A stretch of DNA of 64,000 nucleotides from Rhodobacterales bacterium RIFCSPHIGHO2_02_FULL_62_130 (GCA_001828855.1 MHZT01000047.1:84056-148055); one strand, 5' to 3'; shown: positions 52,080 through 60,084, counted from the stretch's first letter. Numbers and translations are program-made. The notes: a model not told the origin generated them from the letters alone.

Positions 52080-53225
52080 ATGGGCCTTTTGAACTGGTTG
52101 TTTGGCAGGAAGCTGGTCGCCGCCCCTGAGCCTGAGCGGCAAGAACCTGCCCTGCTCGGTTCCGTAACGGTCACAATTCACGCGCCGCCCATCGTCGTAA
52201 AACGCGTCGAGGCACCAGAAAGCAGGCCAACCGGCTGGAAAGCCGCCGAAGAAGAAAACAGGGCCGCCCTTCGCCGATACTACGCAGAAGGGAACTATCC
52301 GGCCCCCACAAAGCCGGAGACAAAGGCTGTTCAAATTGAACAACCCTTCCCTGTCATCCCCGTCGATAAGGATTTCCGCTTCATCGCCCTTGATGTTGAG
52401 ACTGCGAATTCTTGGAGCGGCAGCATTTGCCAGATCGGCTTGGCCTGCGTCAGCAGGGACGGCGAGATCACTTGCCAATCGTTTTTCGTTGACCCCGAGC
52501 AGCACTTTGACGACTTCAACGTGCGCCTCACAGGCATCAGCGCAACCACGGTCAGAGGCGCACCAACCTTTCGGCAGATATTCCCCGGCCTTCGCGAGAT
52601 GCTCAAACGTCAACCCGTGATCCAGCACAGCACATTCGACAGCCGCGCCATCGCGGCTGCTGCTGAAAATGCGCGGCAGGTCAGCGCCGGAATCCATTGG
52701 ATGGACAGCGTCCAGATCGCGCGGAAAGCATGGCCCGAGTTCATCGGAAACGGCGGGCATGGCCTTTCCCATCTGAAAAGCAAATTGCAGCTCGATTTCC
52801 AGCATCACGACGCGGGCGAGGATGCTCGGGCAGCTGCTCAAGTCGTCCTTCGCGCCGAGGGTGTTCTTGGTCTTCCGTTTCGCGACATCCTGCAGAAATC
52901 CGCCCGTCGCAAACGTGCCGTCACCACAGGCACCGCCGAGGTCAATACGGCAGGCAGACTGGCAGGACATGTCGCCGTATTCACCGGCATGCTCCCGATC
53001 ACACGCAACGCAGCCGAAGACTTGGCCGCAGAACTTGGCATCGTCACTGTCAAAGCTGTATCCAAAAAGGTGACGCTGCTGATTGTCGGAGATCAGGACC
53101 CGAGTGTTCTCGCCGGTCACACAAAAAGCGCATCCCATCGAAAGGCCGAAGACCTCATCGCGCAGGGGCATGACATTCAAATCATTGATGCGCGCGCGTT
53201 CTTGGAACTGGTGGACCGAGGGTGA
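52080..53225 (+). CDS. DnaQ-like 3'-5' exonuclease fused to a BRCT domain
   Basis: 381 residues from ATG 52080, with CAGGGAG upstream. A linker of about 95 residues is followed by a DEDDh exonuclease: FIALDVETANSW (Asp-x-Glu), the Asp in QHSTFDSRAIAAA, and HDAGEDARAAAQ (His-x4-Asp) near residue 250. The last 85 residues, GRLAGHVAVFTGMLPITRNAAEDLAAELG to ARAFLELV, form a BRCT domain like those in ligases and polymerase epsilon-type exonucleases. Probably acts in phage DNA repair or end-processing. Confidence 0.85.
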   Translation: MGLLNWLFGRKLVAAPEPERQEPALLGSVTVTIHAPPIVVKRVEAPESRPTGWKAAEEENRAALRRYYAEGNYPAPTKPETKAVQIEQPFPVIPVDKDFRFIALDVETANSWSGSICQIGLACVSRDGEITCQSFFVDPEQHFDDFNVRLTGISATTVRGAPTFRQIFPGLREMLKRQPVIQHSTFDSRAIAAAAENARQVSAGIHWMDSVQIARKAWPEFIGNGGHGLSHLKSKLQLDFQHHDAGEDARAAAQVVLRAEGVLGLPFRDILQKSARRKRAVTTGTAEVNTAGRLAGHVAVFTGMLPITRNAAEDLAAELGIVTVKAVSKKVTLLIVGDQDPSVLAGHTKSASHRKAEDLIAQGHDIQIIDARAFLELVDRG

Positions 53226-53230
53226 CTGCA

Positions 53231-53461
53231 TCATGCCGCCTCACCGTCTTGATCGTCATGCAACCGCACGAGGTCTTCAGCGCTGATCGAAATTTCCCGA
53301 AGGCTTGCCGCGCGCAGTATCCGTGCATGGAACCGCGCGGGAATTGACTCGGTTTGCGCCCACTTGTGGACGCGATCCGGCGACACGCCGATGTCTGCGG
53401 CCAAATCCTTACGGTTCGGCCACCGATCAATCAGCAACTTGATGGAGGAAATCTCTGTCAT
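53231..53461 (-). CDS. Cro-like HTH regulator
   Basis: 76 residues. WPNRKDLAADIGVSPDRVHKWAQTESIPARFH is a YdaS/Cro-type helix-turn-helix, with a short dimer-like tail. Divergent from the XRE repressor 86 bases away, as in a lambda-type switch. One operator-like 17-mer covers its own first codons and another sits in the spacer of its promoter. Confidence 0.8.
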   Translation of the reverse strand: MTEISSIKLLIDRWPNRKDLAADIGVSPDRVHKWAQTESIPARFHARILRAASLREISISAEDLVRLHDDQDGEAA

Positions 53462-53529
53462 GGGCTTAGGTAATGGAGATTTTCTCTATTCGTCAAGATG
53501 GAGATTTCTTCGATGGACGAAATTTCTAT
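53442..53529. promoter_or_regulatory. Switch region with four 17-bp operator-like sites
   Basis: Sites starting at 53442, 53473, 53498 and 53513 fit the partial palindrome ATGGAGA-NNN-TCTCYAT: ATGGAGGAAATCTCTGT, ATGGAGATTTTCTCTAT, ATGGAGATTTCTTCGAT and ATGGACGAAATTTCTAT. A leftward promoter is visible with TTGACG at 53496-53491 and TACCTA at 53472-53467, 18 bases apart; the 53473 site fills its spacer exactly. Confidence 0.75.
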
Positions 53530-53547
53530 TTTCGTGAAGGTGACCCC

Positions 53548-53859
53548 ATGAAAAAGATCGCCGAACAACTCATCGAACGAGAGAGCCGCCCAGATCGGGT
53601 TGGTCCCCGCCTGACCGCACTGCGGGAAACACTTGTCCTGTCTAAGGCGGAATTCGCCGACAGCATTAGCCTGGACAGAAGTTCCCTCACCAAGGTCGAA
53701 AAGGGTGAAATGGGCCTCGATATTGCCGTCGGAGAGCGTATCGCTGTGATGTATGGCTTCGGACTGGACTTTATCTACCGTGGCGATCTGTCAGACGTTC
53801 CGCTCAATTTGCGCGCGCAGCTGATGGCCATTCTCTTCGCGCACAAAGCTGCTCGATAG
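53548..53859 (+). CDS. XRE/CI-like phage repressor
   Basis: 103 residues from ATG 53548 (MKKIAEQLIERESRPDRVGP) with GAAGGTGA upstream; the in-frame extension to 53473 crosses the operators and is not used. LSKAEFADSISLDRSSLTKVEKGEMGL is a Cro/C1 helix-turn-helix. No S24 peptidase domain follows, so induction would not occur by self-cleavage; another route is needed. Divergent from the Cro-like gene. Confidence 0.8.
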   Translation: MKKIAEQLIERESRPDRVGPRLTALRETLVLSKAEFADSISLDRSSLTKVEKGEMGLDIAVGERIAVMYGFGLDFIYRGDLSDVPLNLRAQLMAILFAHKAAR

Positions 53860-54158
53860 ATCGTCTTGACCTTTAGGCGTGTGACCCGCGCCACAATCAG
53901 AATCATCATATCCGCAAACTTATAGGGCATTTAGGGCCACTCCCTGACCAATGCCTGCCATTCTGCATGTTCTCATTACGTTCTGTAAATTGATTTTTTC
54001 TCCACTTTTGTCTTGACGATGGATAAAATCTCCATTTATGTTGCACCCATCGCAACCGATGGAGGCACAGATGCCGCGCGCAAGAACTCAGATGCAGGAT
54101 CGCACATGCTGCGCTATCGTCGTAGCATCGCCTTCCGTCTCTGACTGGAGCAAGCCGC
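53860..54158. other. Leader of the rightward early operon
   Basis: About 300 bases without a convincing gene, A+T-richer than the genes around. It holds the rightward promoter with the fifth 17-bp site and a GGAGG before ATG 54071, where a frame starts but is overtaken by the gene at 54159. Confidence 0.5.
54013..54042 (+). promoter_or_regulatory. Rightward early promoter with an operator in its spacer
   Basis: TTGACG (54013-54018) and TATGTT (54037-54042) are separated by 18 bases, and the spacer contains ATGGATAAAATCTCCAT (54019-54035), the fifth copy of the switch 17-mer. The leftward promoter at 53467-53496 has the same design. Confidence 0.78.
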
Positions 54159-54764
54159 ATGGATTACACCACCTTGGCCTTTGCAACCCTGCCCCTCTCG
54201 ATCCAACTTGGGATGGGTGTAGGCTTTCTCAGCTATGTGACGGCCTATGCCGGAAGGCGGCGCGGACACAACGCGATAGATGCGGTGCTGCTGTCGATGG
54301 TCTTTGGTCTTCCCGCCCTGCTTCCCATGGCATCAGCTACCGGCGCGACGTTGATCAATGCAGCCTGCGGGACCAGTCTTGCGTTTGGCATGGCCCTGTT
54401 GTGGCGCGGAAAGCTGCAATCCGTCTGGCATCAGGCAGCACGCGACATGGGTCTGCACGCCGAGGATGGCATGGCTCACGGCTGGGACGCGATTGCATCT
54501 TTCCCAGAATTGGCTACCGGGCAGGTATCAGTTCATACGGCGGACGGACGTATCCTCTATCTGAACGACCGCAGGCTGTTTTCGGGATCGCCGTTCAAGG
54601 GCCTATATCTCGGATCGGATGGGTCAATCATCATGGCGGTCGAGGAAGAGCGCATGCCGGATGGAACCGAGCAGACGAGGCAGGACATCGTGGATCCGGA
54701 CTGGGGAACCCGCATGACTTACATTCCGTCCGATCAAATCAGACGGGTCAATATCCGCTTTTAG
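54159..54764 (+). CDS. Membrane protein encoded first in the early operon
   Basis: 201 residues from ATG 54159 with GGAG nine bases upstream. Two or three hydrophobic segments (LPLSIQLGMGVGFLSYVTAYA, AVLLSMVFGLPALLPMASATGA, INAACGTSLAFGMALLW) are followed by a soluble C-terminal half rich in beta strands (GQVSVHTADGRILYLNDRRLF). Topology and early expression fit a superinfection-exclusion-type protein, but this is inference only. Confidence 0.65.
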   Translation: MDYTTLAFATLPLSIQLGMGVGFLSYVTAYAGRRRGHNAIDAVLLSMVFGLPALLPMASATGATLINAACGTSLAFGMALLWRGKLQSVWHQAARDMGLHAEDGMAHGWDAIASFPELATGQVSVHTADGRILYLNDRRLFSGSPFKGLYLGSDGSIIMAVEEERMPDGTEQTRQDIVDPDWGTRMTYIPSDQIRRVNIRF

Positions 54765-54774
54765 CCGCTGACAG

Positions 54775-54948
54775 CTATTCCTTCCTTGGGGGCGGCGCTG
54801 GCGAAGGTTTGACCGCTGGCCTTTCTGCGGGCTGGATTCCGCTCAAAGGCTTTATTGGATTCAGAACTGGCACATTTGGCGTAGTTCCACGTTGCTCTCC
54901 GCCTGCTGGCGGTGCGCGACCCGTATCCGTGGTCGGTATTCTGGACAT
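54775..54948 (-). CDS. Proline-rich 57-residue protein on the opposite strand
   Basis: ATG 54948 has AAAGGAGG seven bases upstream. MSRIPTTDTGRAPPAGGEQR and a tail KPSPAPPPRKE give a disordered, Pro-rich chain. It is convergent with the membrane protein gene, ten bases from its stop. The perfect ribosome site is the main support. Confidence 0.5.
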   Translation of the reverse strand: MSRIPTTDTGRAPPAGGEQRGTTPNVPVLNPIKPLSGIQPAERPAVKPSPAPPPRKE

Positions 54949-55066
54949 GAACATGCCTCCTTTGACCCATGAAACAAGGGGGTATGGCGGGTCGCGCTGT
55001 GGCGCAGTGCGGCCTGCACCAAAGCTACACACACAAACTCATATCATCAACCCGATGGAGGCCAGC

Positions 55067-55285
55067 ATGCCCGCCAACACCAACCTGCCCCCGCGCCCGT
55101 CTCCGCAGGCTGTCCGGCAGGCCCGCCACCTGATCACCAACCCGCAGGACTTCACCTACATGCAGGCGGATGTGTGGGAAAAGGTCCAGAAGGATGCGTG
55201 GCGCGTCCTGCACGATGACCACCAGCACCGCACCGCCCCCGTGGTCCTGCACTTGCACGGCCACCAGCCCGGTGACGCAGCATGA
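55067..55285 (+). CDS. Small early phage protein
   Basis: 72 residues from ATG 55067 with GATGGAGG upstream. MPANTNLPPRPSPQAVRQAR then YMQADVWEKVQKDAWRVLHDDHQHRTAPVVLHLHGHQPG; helix plus a His-rich tail. Stops within ATGA of the next gene. Not recognised. Confidence 0.65.
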   Translation: MPANTNLPPRPSPQAVRQARHLITNPQDFTYMQADVWEKVQKDAWRVLHDDHQHRTAPVVLHLHGHQPGDAA

Positions 55286-55500
55286 TGGGTTTCCCGCTGC
55301 AACTCCCCATCGAGGCCACCAAGCCCCGCGCCATGGAACTCACCGACTGGCTCGGCGATCTCGGCACCGCCAAATCCTATCGCGGCACCGCTCTGGTGAT
55401 CGAAGTCACCTCCGAAGCCGAAGCCCGCGCCCTGACCGCATGGCTAGCCAACTGCCCCGTCGCCGTGCCGATGGGCCTGAAGGCCGGGGTGGCGGCATGA
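55282..55500 (+). CDS. Small early phage protein
   Basis: 72 residues starting MMGFPLQLPIEATKPRAMELTD; an alpha-beta fold is suggested by ALVIEVTSEAEARALTAWLANCPVAV. Overlaps both neighbours as ATGA. Not recognised. Confidence 0.65.
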   Translation: MMGFPLQLPIEATKPRAMELTDWLGDLGTAKSYRGTALVIEVTSEAEARALTAWLANCPVAVPMGLKAGVAA

Positions 55501-55709
55501 GCATCCAACTGGAACTGACAGTTTACGGCCCGCAACTTGCAGGCGCGTTGATGAACGACGACGAGGAACTTGCCTATTTTTTTGATGATATGGCAAAAAA
55601 TGGCGTCGCCGATGTAATTGGTGAAGGCATCGCAGAATTGATGCCTGACGCGGCAAATGTGGTGGCGTTTCTGCGCGCGCTGGCCGCAGCGATTGAGGCC
55701 GCAGCATGA
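55497..55709 (+). CDS. Small acidic early phage protein
   Basis: 70 residues; MSIQLELTVYGPQLAGALMND followed by an acidic helix (DEELAYFFDDMAKNGVADVIGEGIAELMPDAA). Codons around 55560-55620 are A+T-richer than the flanks. Overlaps both neighbours as ATGA. Confidence 0.62.
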   Translation: MSIQLELTVYGPQLAGALMNDDEELAYFFDDMAKNGVADVIGEGIAELMPDAANVVAFLRALAAAIEAAA

Positions 55710-55915
55710 GCGGCTGGTTCAAAGATCGGCGGCAGGAGTTCATCGCAGCCACCCTGCGCCAATTCGGTCAGATCCGCCGCGCTGACATCATGCGTGAGTT
55801 TGATGTGACTGTCGCCATCGCAAGTGCCGATATCGCGGCCTTCCTCGCCAATGATCCGCCCTATGTCCGCTACGATGTAAGCGCCAAGATCTATGTACTT
55901 GAGGCGTCCGCATGA
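55706..55915 (+). CDS. Stand-alone winged HTH like the N-terminus of WYL regulators
   Basis: 69 residues. DRRQEFIAATLRQFGQIRRADIMREFDVTVAIASADIAAFLA then PPYVRYDVSAKIYVLE follows the N-terminal wing domain of WYL/CapW-type transcription factors (L-G-R-D-F-S-AS-D, then YD-S-K-Y), but the WYL and WCX domains are missing. A small DNA-binding regulator derived from or mimicking those repressors is plausible. Confidence 0.68.
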   Translation: MSGWFKDRRQEFIAATLRQFGQIRRADIMREFDVTVAIASADIAAFLANDPPYVRYDVSAKIYVLEASA

Positions 55916-56205
55916 ACGCCCACAGCCCCACCCCCATCGATCCCCGCGCCCGCCTGATCCGCTCTGCGGTCTTCTGGGCGCGGCAGGTCTCAAATCAATT
56001 TGACGACGCCTGCGCGGCCTGCCTCGGCAATCTCGCCCTTGTCACCTCGCCCATCGCCTACCGGATCGAGGGCAAGACCGTCACCGGCGGCACGCTGATG
56101 ATCCGCATCGAGGGGGCCGACATCGTGGCCCGCCGGATCGAGCTGACCCACAGCGCCACCCTGCGCCACCCCCTCCCCGCCCGCCTGCGCCGCGATCTGC
56201 CGTAG
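55912..56205 (+). CDS. Early phage protein of unknown function
   Basis: 97 residues. A helix (DPRARLIRSAVFWARQVSNQFDDACAACLGN) with CxxC is followed by a small beta region (GGTLMIRIEGADIVARRIEL). Starts as ATGA with its upstream neighbour. Confidence 0.62.
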   Translation: MNAHSPTPIDPRARLIRSAVFWARQVSNQFDDACAACLGNLALVTSPIAYRIEGKTVTGGTLMIRIEGADIVARRIELTHSATLRHPLPARLRRDLP

Positions 56206-56266
56206 GTCGGGGTTCACCCCGACACATCACCCAGCCCCGAAACCCATCCCGCCGAAAGGCCGCACA

Positions 56267-56485
56267 ATGTCACCGCCAATGTCACCGCATGACCACAACG
56301 CCTTTTTCGAAATGCACCGCCGCCGCGAAGAGCTGCGCCGCCGCTCCATGATCCTGCTGGCCCTCAACGCCGCCGCCGTGATCGTGGCCCTGCTGGTGAT
56401 CGGCGCCCTGATCGGCATGGCCCTGACCACCGCCGAGGCCATGCCCGCCTTCCTCGCCGAAGCCGCCACCCGCGCGCGCGGCTGA
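56267..56485 (+). CDS. Small membrane protein
   Basis: 72 residues (ATG 56267, or 56279). Charged helix (FFEMHRRREELRRRSM) then one long membrane segment (ILLALNAAAVIVALLVIGALIGMALTT). Unknown role. Confidence 0.65.
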   Translation: MSPPMSPHDHNAFFEMHRRREELRRRSMILLALNAAAVIVALLVIGALIGMALTTAEAMPAFLAEAATRARG

Positions 56486-56525
56486 CCCCGTTCGAAAACC
56501 ATCCAACCCCCGAAAGGACCCCCTG

Positions 56526-56891
56526 ATGGCCGCTGACCCACCCTTTGAGCTGCGAACCGCAGACCAAATCCTTGCCATGCCCGACTCCGGCGAATTCCTC
56601 GCGCAGTTCATGGACGATCACAAACAGCTGATCCTCGACATGCACCAAGCCCAGATGGATCAGGGCGGCAAGGTCAAGGGCGGCTTCACGATCACCGTCG
56701 ATTACACGCTGGACCGCCAGCTTTCGATGATCGTCACCGCCGAGGCCAAGATCAAAACCCCGAAGAAGCCCAAGGCATCCGCCGCACTGTGGACCACTGC
56801 CGAGGGCATGCTCACCCCGCAAAACCCGCGCCAGCCCAGCCTGCCGGGCATCCGCGACGTAACCCCCGCCGCGCAGCCGATCCGCGCCTGA
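56526..56891 (+). CDS. Early phage protein paired with DUF2303
   Basis: 121 residues. FELRTADQILAMPDSGEFLAQFMDDHKQLILDMHQAQMDQGGKVKGGFTITVDYTLDRQLSMIVTAEAKIKTPK has a helix then strands. It lies just before a DUF2303 gene; such pairs are common in tailed phages. Not recognised. Confidence 0.62.
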   Translation: MAADPPFELRTADQILAMPDSGEFLAQFMDDHKQLILDMHQAQMDQGGKVKGGFTITVDYTLDRQLSMIVTAEAKIKTPKKPKASAALWTTAEGMLTPQNPRQPSLPGIRDVTPAAQPIRA

Positions 56892-56910
56892 CACCCCGAA
56901 AGGACAGACA

Positions 56911-57906
56911 TTGAGCCAATACGACACCCAAGATGGCGCGGAGAACATCGCGCAGACCGTCGCCAAGATCATGGAGCAGCACGGCGCTGTCGATATGCTG
57001 CTGCGCGACGCCATCCTGCCCAATCTCGGCACCCCGCTGCTGATGGCGGTCCCCGCCGGCCAACAGGTGCAGGATTTCACCGACAAGCTGCGCGCGGCCC
57101 AATCCTTCCTGAAACCCTTCCAGCGCAAAGGCACGGCCAGCATGCAGGATCTGGCCAGCCTGATCGCATGGGCCAACCGCTTCAAGGGTGGCAATTCCGC
57201 CCTCTACGCCAGCAACACCGGCGACACCCCCAAGCTGACCTGCATTGCGGATTATCACCTCGAAGGCCCCGCCCAGATCACCGACATGGGCGATCCCACC
57301 GCGCGCCACGGCCACCACCGCGCGACCTATGCCTTCCCGCTCTCGCGCCAGTGGAAGGCATGGCAGGCACAATCTGGCAAACCCGTCAGCGGCGTCGAAA
57401 TGGGCGAGTTCCTCGAAAACTTCATCCTCGACGTGATCGACCCGCCGATGTCGCTGACCTCCCCCGGCATCCGAGGGTCCGATGCCTCCGAAGCTGACCT
57501 GCGCCTGATCGACATCGCCCGCCGCTTGGATGGCAGTTTCGGCAACGCCAATCAGCTTCTGGGCATGGCGAAATCCTTCACCGTCAACGAGTCCGCCGAC
57601 TACATGGTGGCCCACAATTCGACCACGGGCGAAGCGACGATCCAGATCAAATCGGAACACATCGACGGCAATGGCCAGCCGATCAAAGTTCCGAAGCTGT
57701 TCCTGATCGCCATCCCCGTCTTCGAAAACGGCCCCGCCTATCGCCTGCCGGTGCGCTTCCAATACCGCAAGGCCGGACCCACCGTGAAATTCGTGCTGAC
57801 CCTGCACGACCCCAAACACGCCATGGATCACGCCTTTACCGAGGCGACCCAACAGGCCTCGCAAGACACCAGCCTGCCCCTGTTCATCGGCAGCCCCGAA
57901 TCCTGA
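56911..57906 (+). CDS. DUF2303 (YfdQ-like) protein
   Basis: 331 residues from a TTG at 56911 with GAAAGGA upstream. ATQDFT-like signatures of the family are seen as LTCIADYHLEGPAQ, RATYAFPLSRQWKAWQAQSGKPVSGVEMGEFLENF and the C-terminal LPVRFQYRKAGPTVKFVLTLHDP. Family function is unknown; frequent in early regions of temperate phages. Confidence 0.85.
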   Translation: MSQYDTQDGAENIAQTVAKIMEQHGAVDMLLRDAILPNLGTPLLMAVPAGQQVQDFTDKLRAAQSFLKPFQRKGTASMQDLASLIAWANRFKGGNSALYASNTGDTPKLTCIADYHLEGPAQITDMGDPTARHGHHRATYAFPLSRQWKAWQAQSGKPVSGVEMGEFLENFILDVIDPPMSLTSPGIRGSDASEADLRLIDIARRLDGSFGNANQLLGMAKSFTVNESADYMVAHNSTTGEATIQIKSEHIDGNGQPIKVPKLFLIAIPVFENGPAYRLPVRFQYRKAGPTVKFVLTLHDPKHAMDHAFTEATQQASQDTSLPLFIGSPES

Positions 57907-57960
57907 CCCTTCGGTGTCCAGCCCCGCGCGGGCTGGCATCCCAAGCGACAGGAGGCCGCA

Positions 57961-58257
57961 ATGACCAAGCCAAACCAGAATGACCTGATTGTTTTCACCG
58001 ATGAAGACGGCGCGCCTTGGGCTGCGTTTGTCTGGGGTGAGGCCGATCCCACCGCCGTTGCAGACCTGATCGATCTGGACGTGATCGCGGAAGAAACCGG
58101 CTATGAACCCGAAGACATCATAGCCGAATGCTCTTGGCCCCCGCGCGTCCAGACCTATCACCTGCGGCTCAACGAAGACGAAACATACAGCTTCTGCGAT
58201 GCATCTGACCCAGAGGCGCAGATCATCACCGGCCACCGCTTTTATCCGCAGGGCTGA
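57961..58257 (+). CDS. Small acidic early phage protein
   Basis: 98 residues, ATG 57961 with AGGAGG. LIVFTDEDGAPWAAFVWGEADPTAVADLIDLDVIAEETG is strongly acidic; ends with RFYPQG. An acidic DNA-mimic-like protein is possible but untested. Confidence 0.62.
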   Translation: MTKPNQNDLIVFTDEDGAPWAAFVWGEADPTAVADLIDLDVIAEETGYEPEDIIAECSWPPRVQTYHLRLNEDETYSFCDASDPEAQIITGHRFYPQG

Positions 58258-58261
58258 TGAC

Positions 58262-58531
58262 ATGGCAGCCCACATCGAAAGCCCCCCACACGTAGCGCGG
58301 GCGCGCATTGCCGCAATCCGTCTGGCCGCTCGCAATATGTGCATCGAAACCGGAGGTGATCCGGCTGAGTGCGCGTTTGAACTGGTTGCAGCCGCAATCC
58401 TGATCCTTCACGAAGCGCGCCCCATGAAAAACACATCGCAGATGATCGCCATGGTCGCGCCAGACGCGGAGGCAGTCGTCGAGGAATGGTTTCCCGAAGA
58501 ACTCAAGAAATTCAGGTGCAAGCATGGCTGA
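58262..58531 (+). CDS. Small early phage protein
   Basis: 89 residues. Helical, with ARARIAAIRLAARNMCIETGGDPAECAFELVAAAILILHEAR and a tail KKFRCKHG. The stop overlaps the next start by eight bases. Confidence 0.6.
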   Translation: MAAHIESPPHVARARIAAIRLAARNMCIETGGDPAECAFELVAAAILILHEARPMKNTSQMIAMVAPDAEAVVEEWFPEELKKFRCKHG

Positions 58532-58958
58532 GAACAGCAAAATCGAATGGACCGATGCAACAAAGTGGTGTTCTCGCTGCAAAACGATTCACCCACTATC
58601 AGATTTTGGGCGCGACAAAACGCGAGGTGATGGCATTGCGGCGTGCTGCTTGGCGTCGCGCCGTGTCATTGATCGCAAGCCGCAAATTGGCAGTCTTGGG
58701 CGCAGAAAGTGGCTTACGCCAGCGCGCGATGGCGACAAAAAGCAAGCGCGCCGCCGCGTGAATTATCTGGTGGAGCAAGGCCGTATACCGCGCCCAGATG
58801 ATCTTCCGTGCCTTGATTGTGGCGATGAGGTTTTCGTGCATCGGCACCCGCATGAATACGATCACCACCTTGGATACAGCGCGGCAAACCAACTCTCAGT
58901 TGAGGCGGTTTGCCGGAAATGCCACCGCAACAGGGATGATGCACGTCATGGCGCGTAA
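58524..58958 (+). CDS. Zinc-ribbon/HNH-like protein with a Gp37/Gp68-type start
   Basis: 144 residues. It opens MAENSKIEWTDATKW, the same start as the next gene's Gp37/Gp68 protein (MARNSKIEWCDDTW), then changes to CSRCKTIHPLSDFGRDKTRGDG (CxxC) and ends with LPCLDCGDEVFVHRHPHEYDHHLGYSAANQLSVEAVCRKCHRNR, an HNH-like core with paired CxxC. It looks as if the N-terminus of one family was joined to an HNH-type endonuclease. It overlaps its neighbour by 11 bases. Confidence 0.7.
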   Translation: MAENSKIEWTDATKWCSRCKTIHPLSDFGRDKTRGDGIAACCLASRRVIDRKPQIGSLGRRKWLTPARDGDKKQARRRVNYLVEQGRIPRPDDLPCLDCGDEVFVHRHPHEYDHHLGYSAANQLSVEAVCRKCHRNRDDARHGA

Positions 58959-60084
58959 TTCAAAGATCGAATGGTGCGACGACACTTGGAACATCATCAC
59001 CGGCTGCACGCTGGTCGATGAAGGCTGCCGCCATTGCTACGCCGCCCACCTCATCACCTCATGGCCCGCCATCGGCAACCACCCCAGCCGCAAGGGTCTG
59101 GCCCGCAAGAACGCGGCAGGCGAAAGCAAGTTCACGGGCGAGGTGCGGTTCAATGAGGATTGGCTCGACCAGCCCCTGCGCTGGAAAAAGCCGCGCAAGA
59201 TCTTCGTCTGCGCCCACGGCGATCTGTTCCACGAAACCGTGCCGGATGAATGGATCGACCACGTGTTCGCCGTCATGGCACTGGCCCCGCAGCACACGTT
59301 TCAGGTGCTGACCAAACGGCCAGAGAGGGCGCGGGCGTATCTGAACGGCGACGGGCTGGAAATGGGCGATGCGTCCCGAGGTGCAAACATCGCCTGCATT
59401 GCCCAAGATGATTTTCACCAACACCTGCACGGATCGACCTTTTTCACACCAATAGGCAATGAAGAAGAACCGCAAGCCGTTCTCACCACATGGCCCCTGC
59501 CCAACATCTGTCTTGGCACCTCGATCAGCGATCAGGCCAGCGCCGATCAGCGCATCCCGCACCTGCTCGCAGCCCCCGCCGCCGTGCGCTTCATCAGCGC
59601 AGAGCCGTTGCTGGGCGAGGTCGATTTGAAAGCTACCCGATATGGGCATATGACTGCCATATCCAGATTGGACTGGGTGATCGTCGGCGGCGAGAGCGGC
59701 CCCCACGCCCGCCCGATGCACCCTGAATGGGCGCGGTCCCTGCGCGATCAATGCGCGGCGGCTGGCGTGCCGTTCCTGTTCAAACAGTGGGGCGAGTGGT
59801 TGCCCCTCAACCAAACCGCGCTGGGGGCCGACGACGCCTATTACCACCCCGCGCCCGAGGAAGACCCAGAGTTATCCAGTCGCTGCAAATATGACAGTTT
59901 GTGCATTGCGCCGGATGGCACGTCCTATTCGACAGGGACTGCACACCAATACCACCGCATTGCCGAGGGGGCATTTGCAGGCGCGGGCCATATGCAATGC
60001 TTCAAGATCGGCAAGTCCCGCGCTGGTCGCTTGCTGGATGGCATCGAACACAACGGCTTCCCCCAGATCGGGGGTGCAGCATGA
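58948..60084 (+). CDS. Gp37/Gp68 (DUF5131) family protein
   Basis: 378 residues from ATG 58948. NSKIEWCDDTWNIITGC then TLVDEGCRHCYAAHLI supplies a CxxxxxxxCxxC cluster as in Fe-S binding radical-SAM-like proteins; FVCAHGDLFHETVP, LTKRPERARAYL and VGGESGPHARPMHPEW are further family motifs. It is a frequent phage protein whose function is not proved. Downstream genes follow by ATGA coupling. Confidence 0.88.
   Translation: MARNSKIEWCDDTWNIITGCTLVDEGCRHCYAAHLITSWPAIGNHPSRKGLARKNAAGESKFTGEVRFNEDWLDQPLRWKKPRKIFVCAHGDLFHETVPDEWIDHVFAVMALAPQHTFQVLTKRPERARAYLNGDGLEMGDASRGANIACIAQDDFHQHLHGSTFFTPIGNEEEPQAVLTTWPLPNICLGTSISDQASADQRIPHLLAAPAAVRFISAEPLLGEVDLKATRYGHMTAISRLDWVIVGGESGPHARPMHPEWARSLRDQCAAAGVPFLFKQWGEWLPLNQTALGADDAYYHPAPEEDPELSSRCKYDSLCIAPDGTSYSTGTAHQYHRIAEGAFAGAGHMQCFKIGKSRAGRLLDGIEHNGFPQIGGAA

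Noticed and set aside
53442..54042. ATG codons within the 17-mers as starts of real genes (for example MDKISIYV... at 54019)
   Set aside because: The ATG belongs to the operator sequence itself and lies upstream of or inside the promoter spacer, so it would not be in the transcript.
54038..55285. 415-codon plus-strand frame through the early operon start
   Set aside because: Only its last 72 codons (from 55067) have a ribosome site; the rest overlaps the membrane protein gene in another frame.
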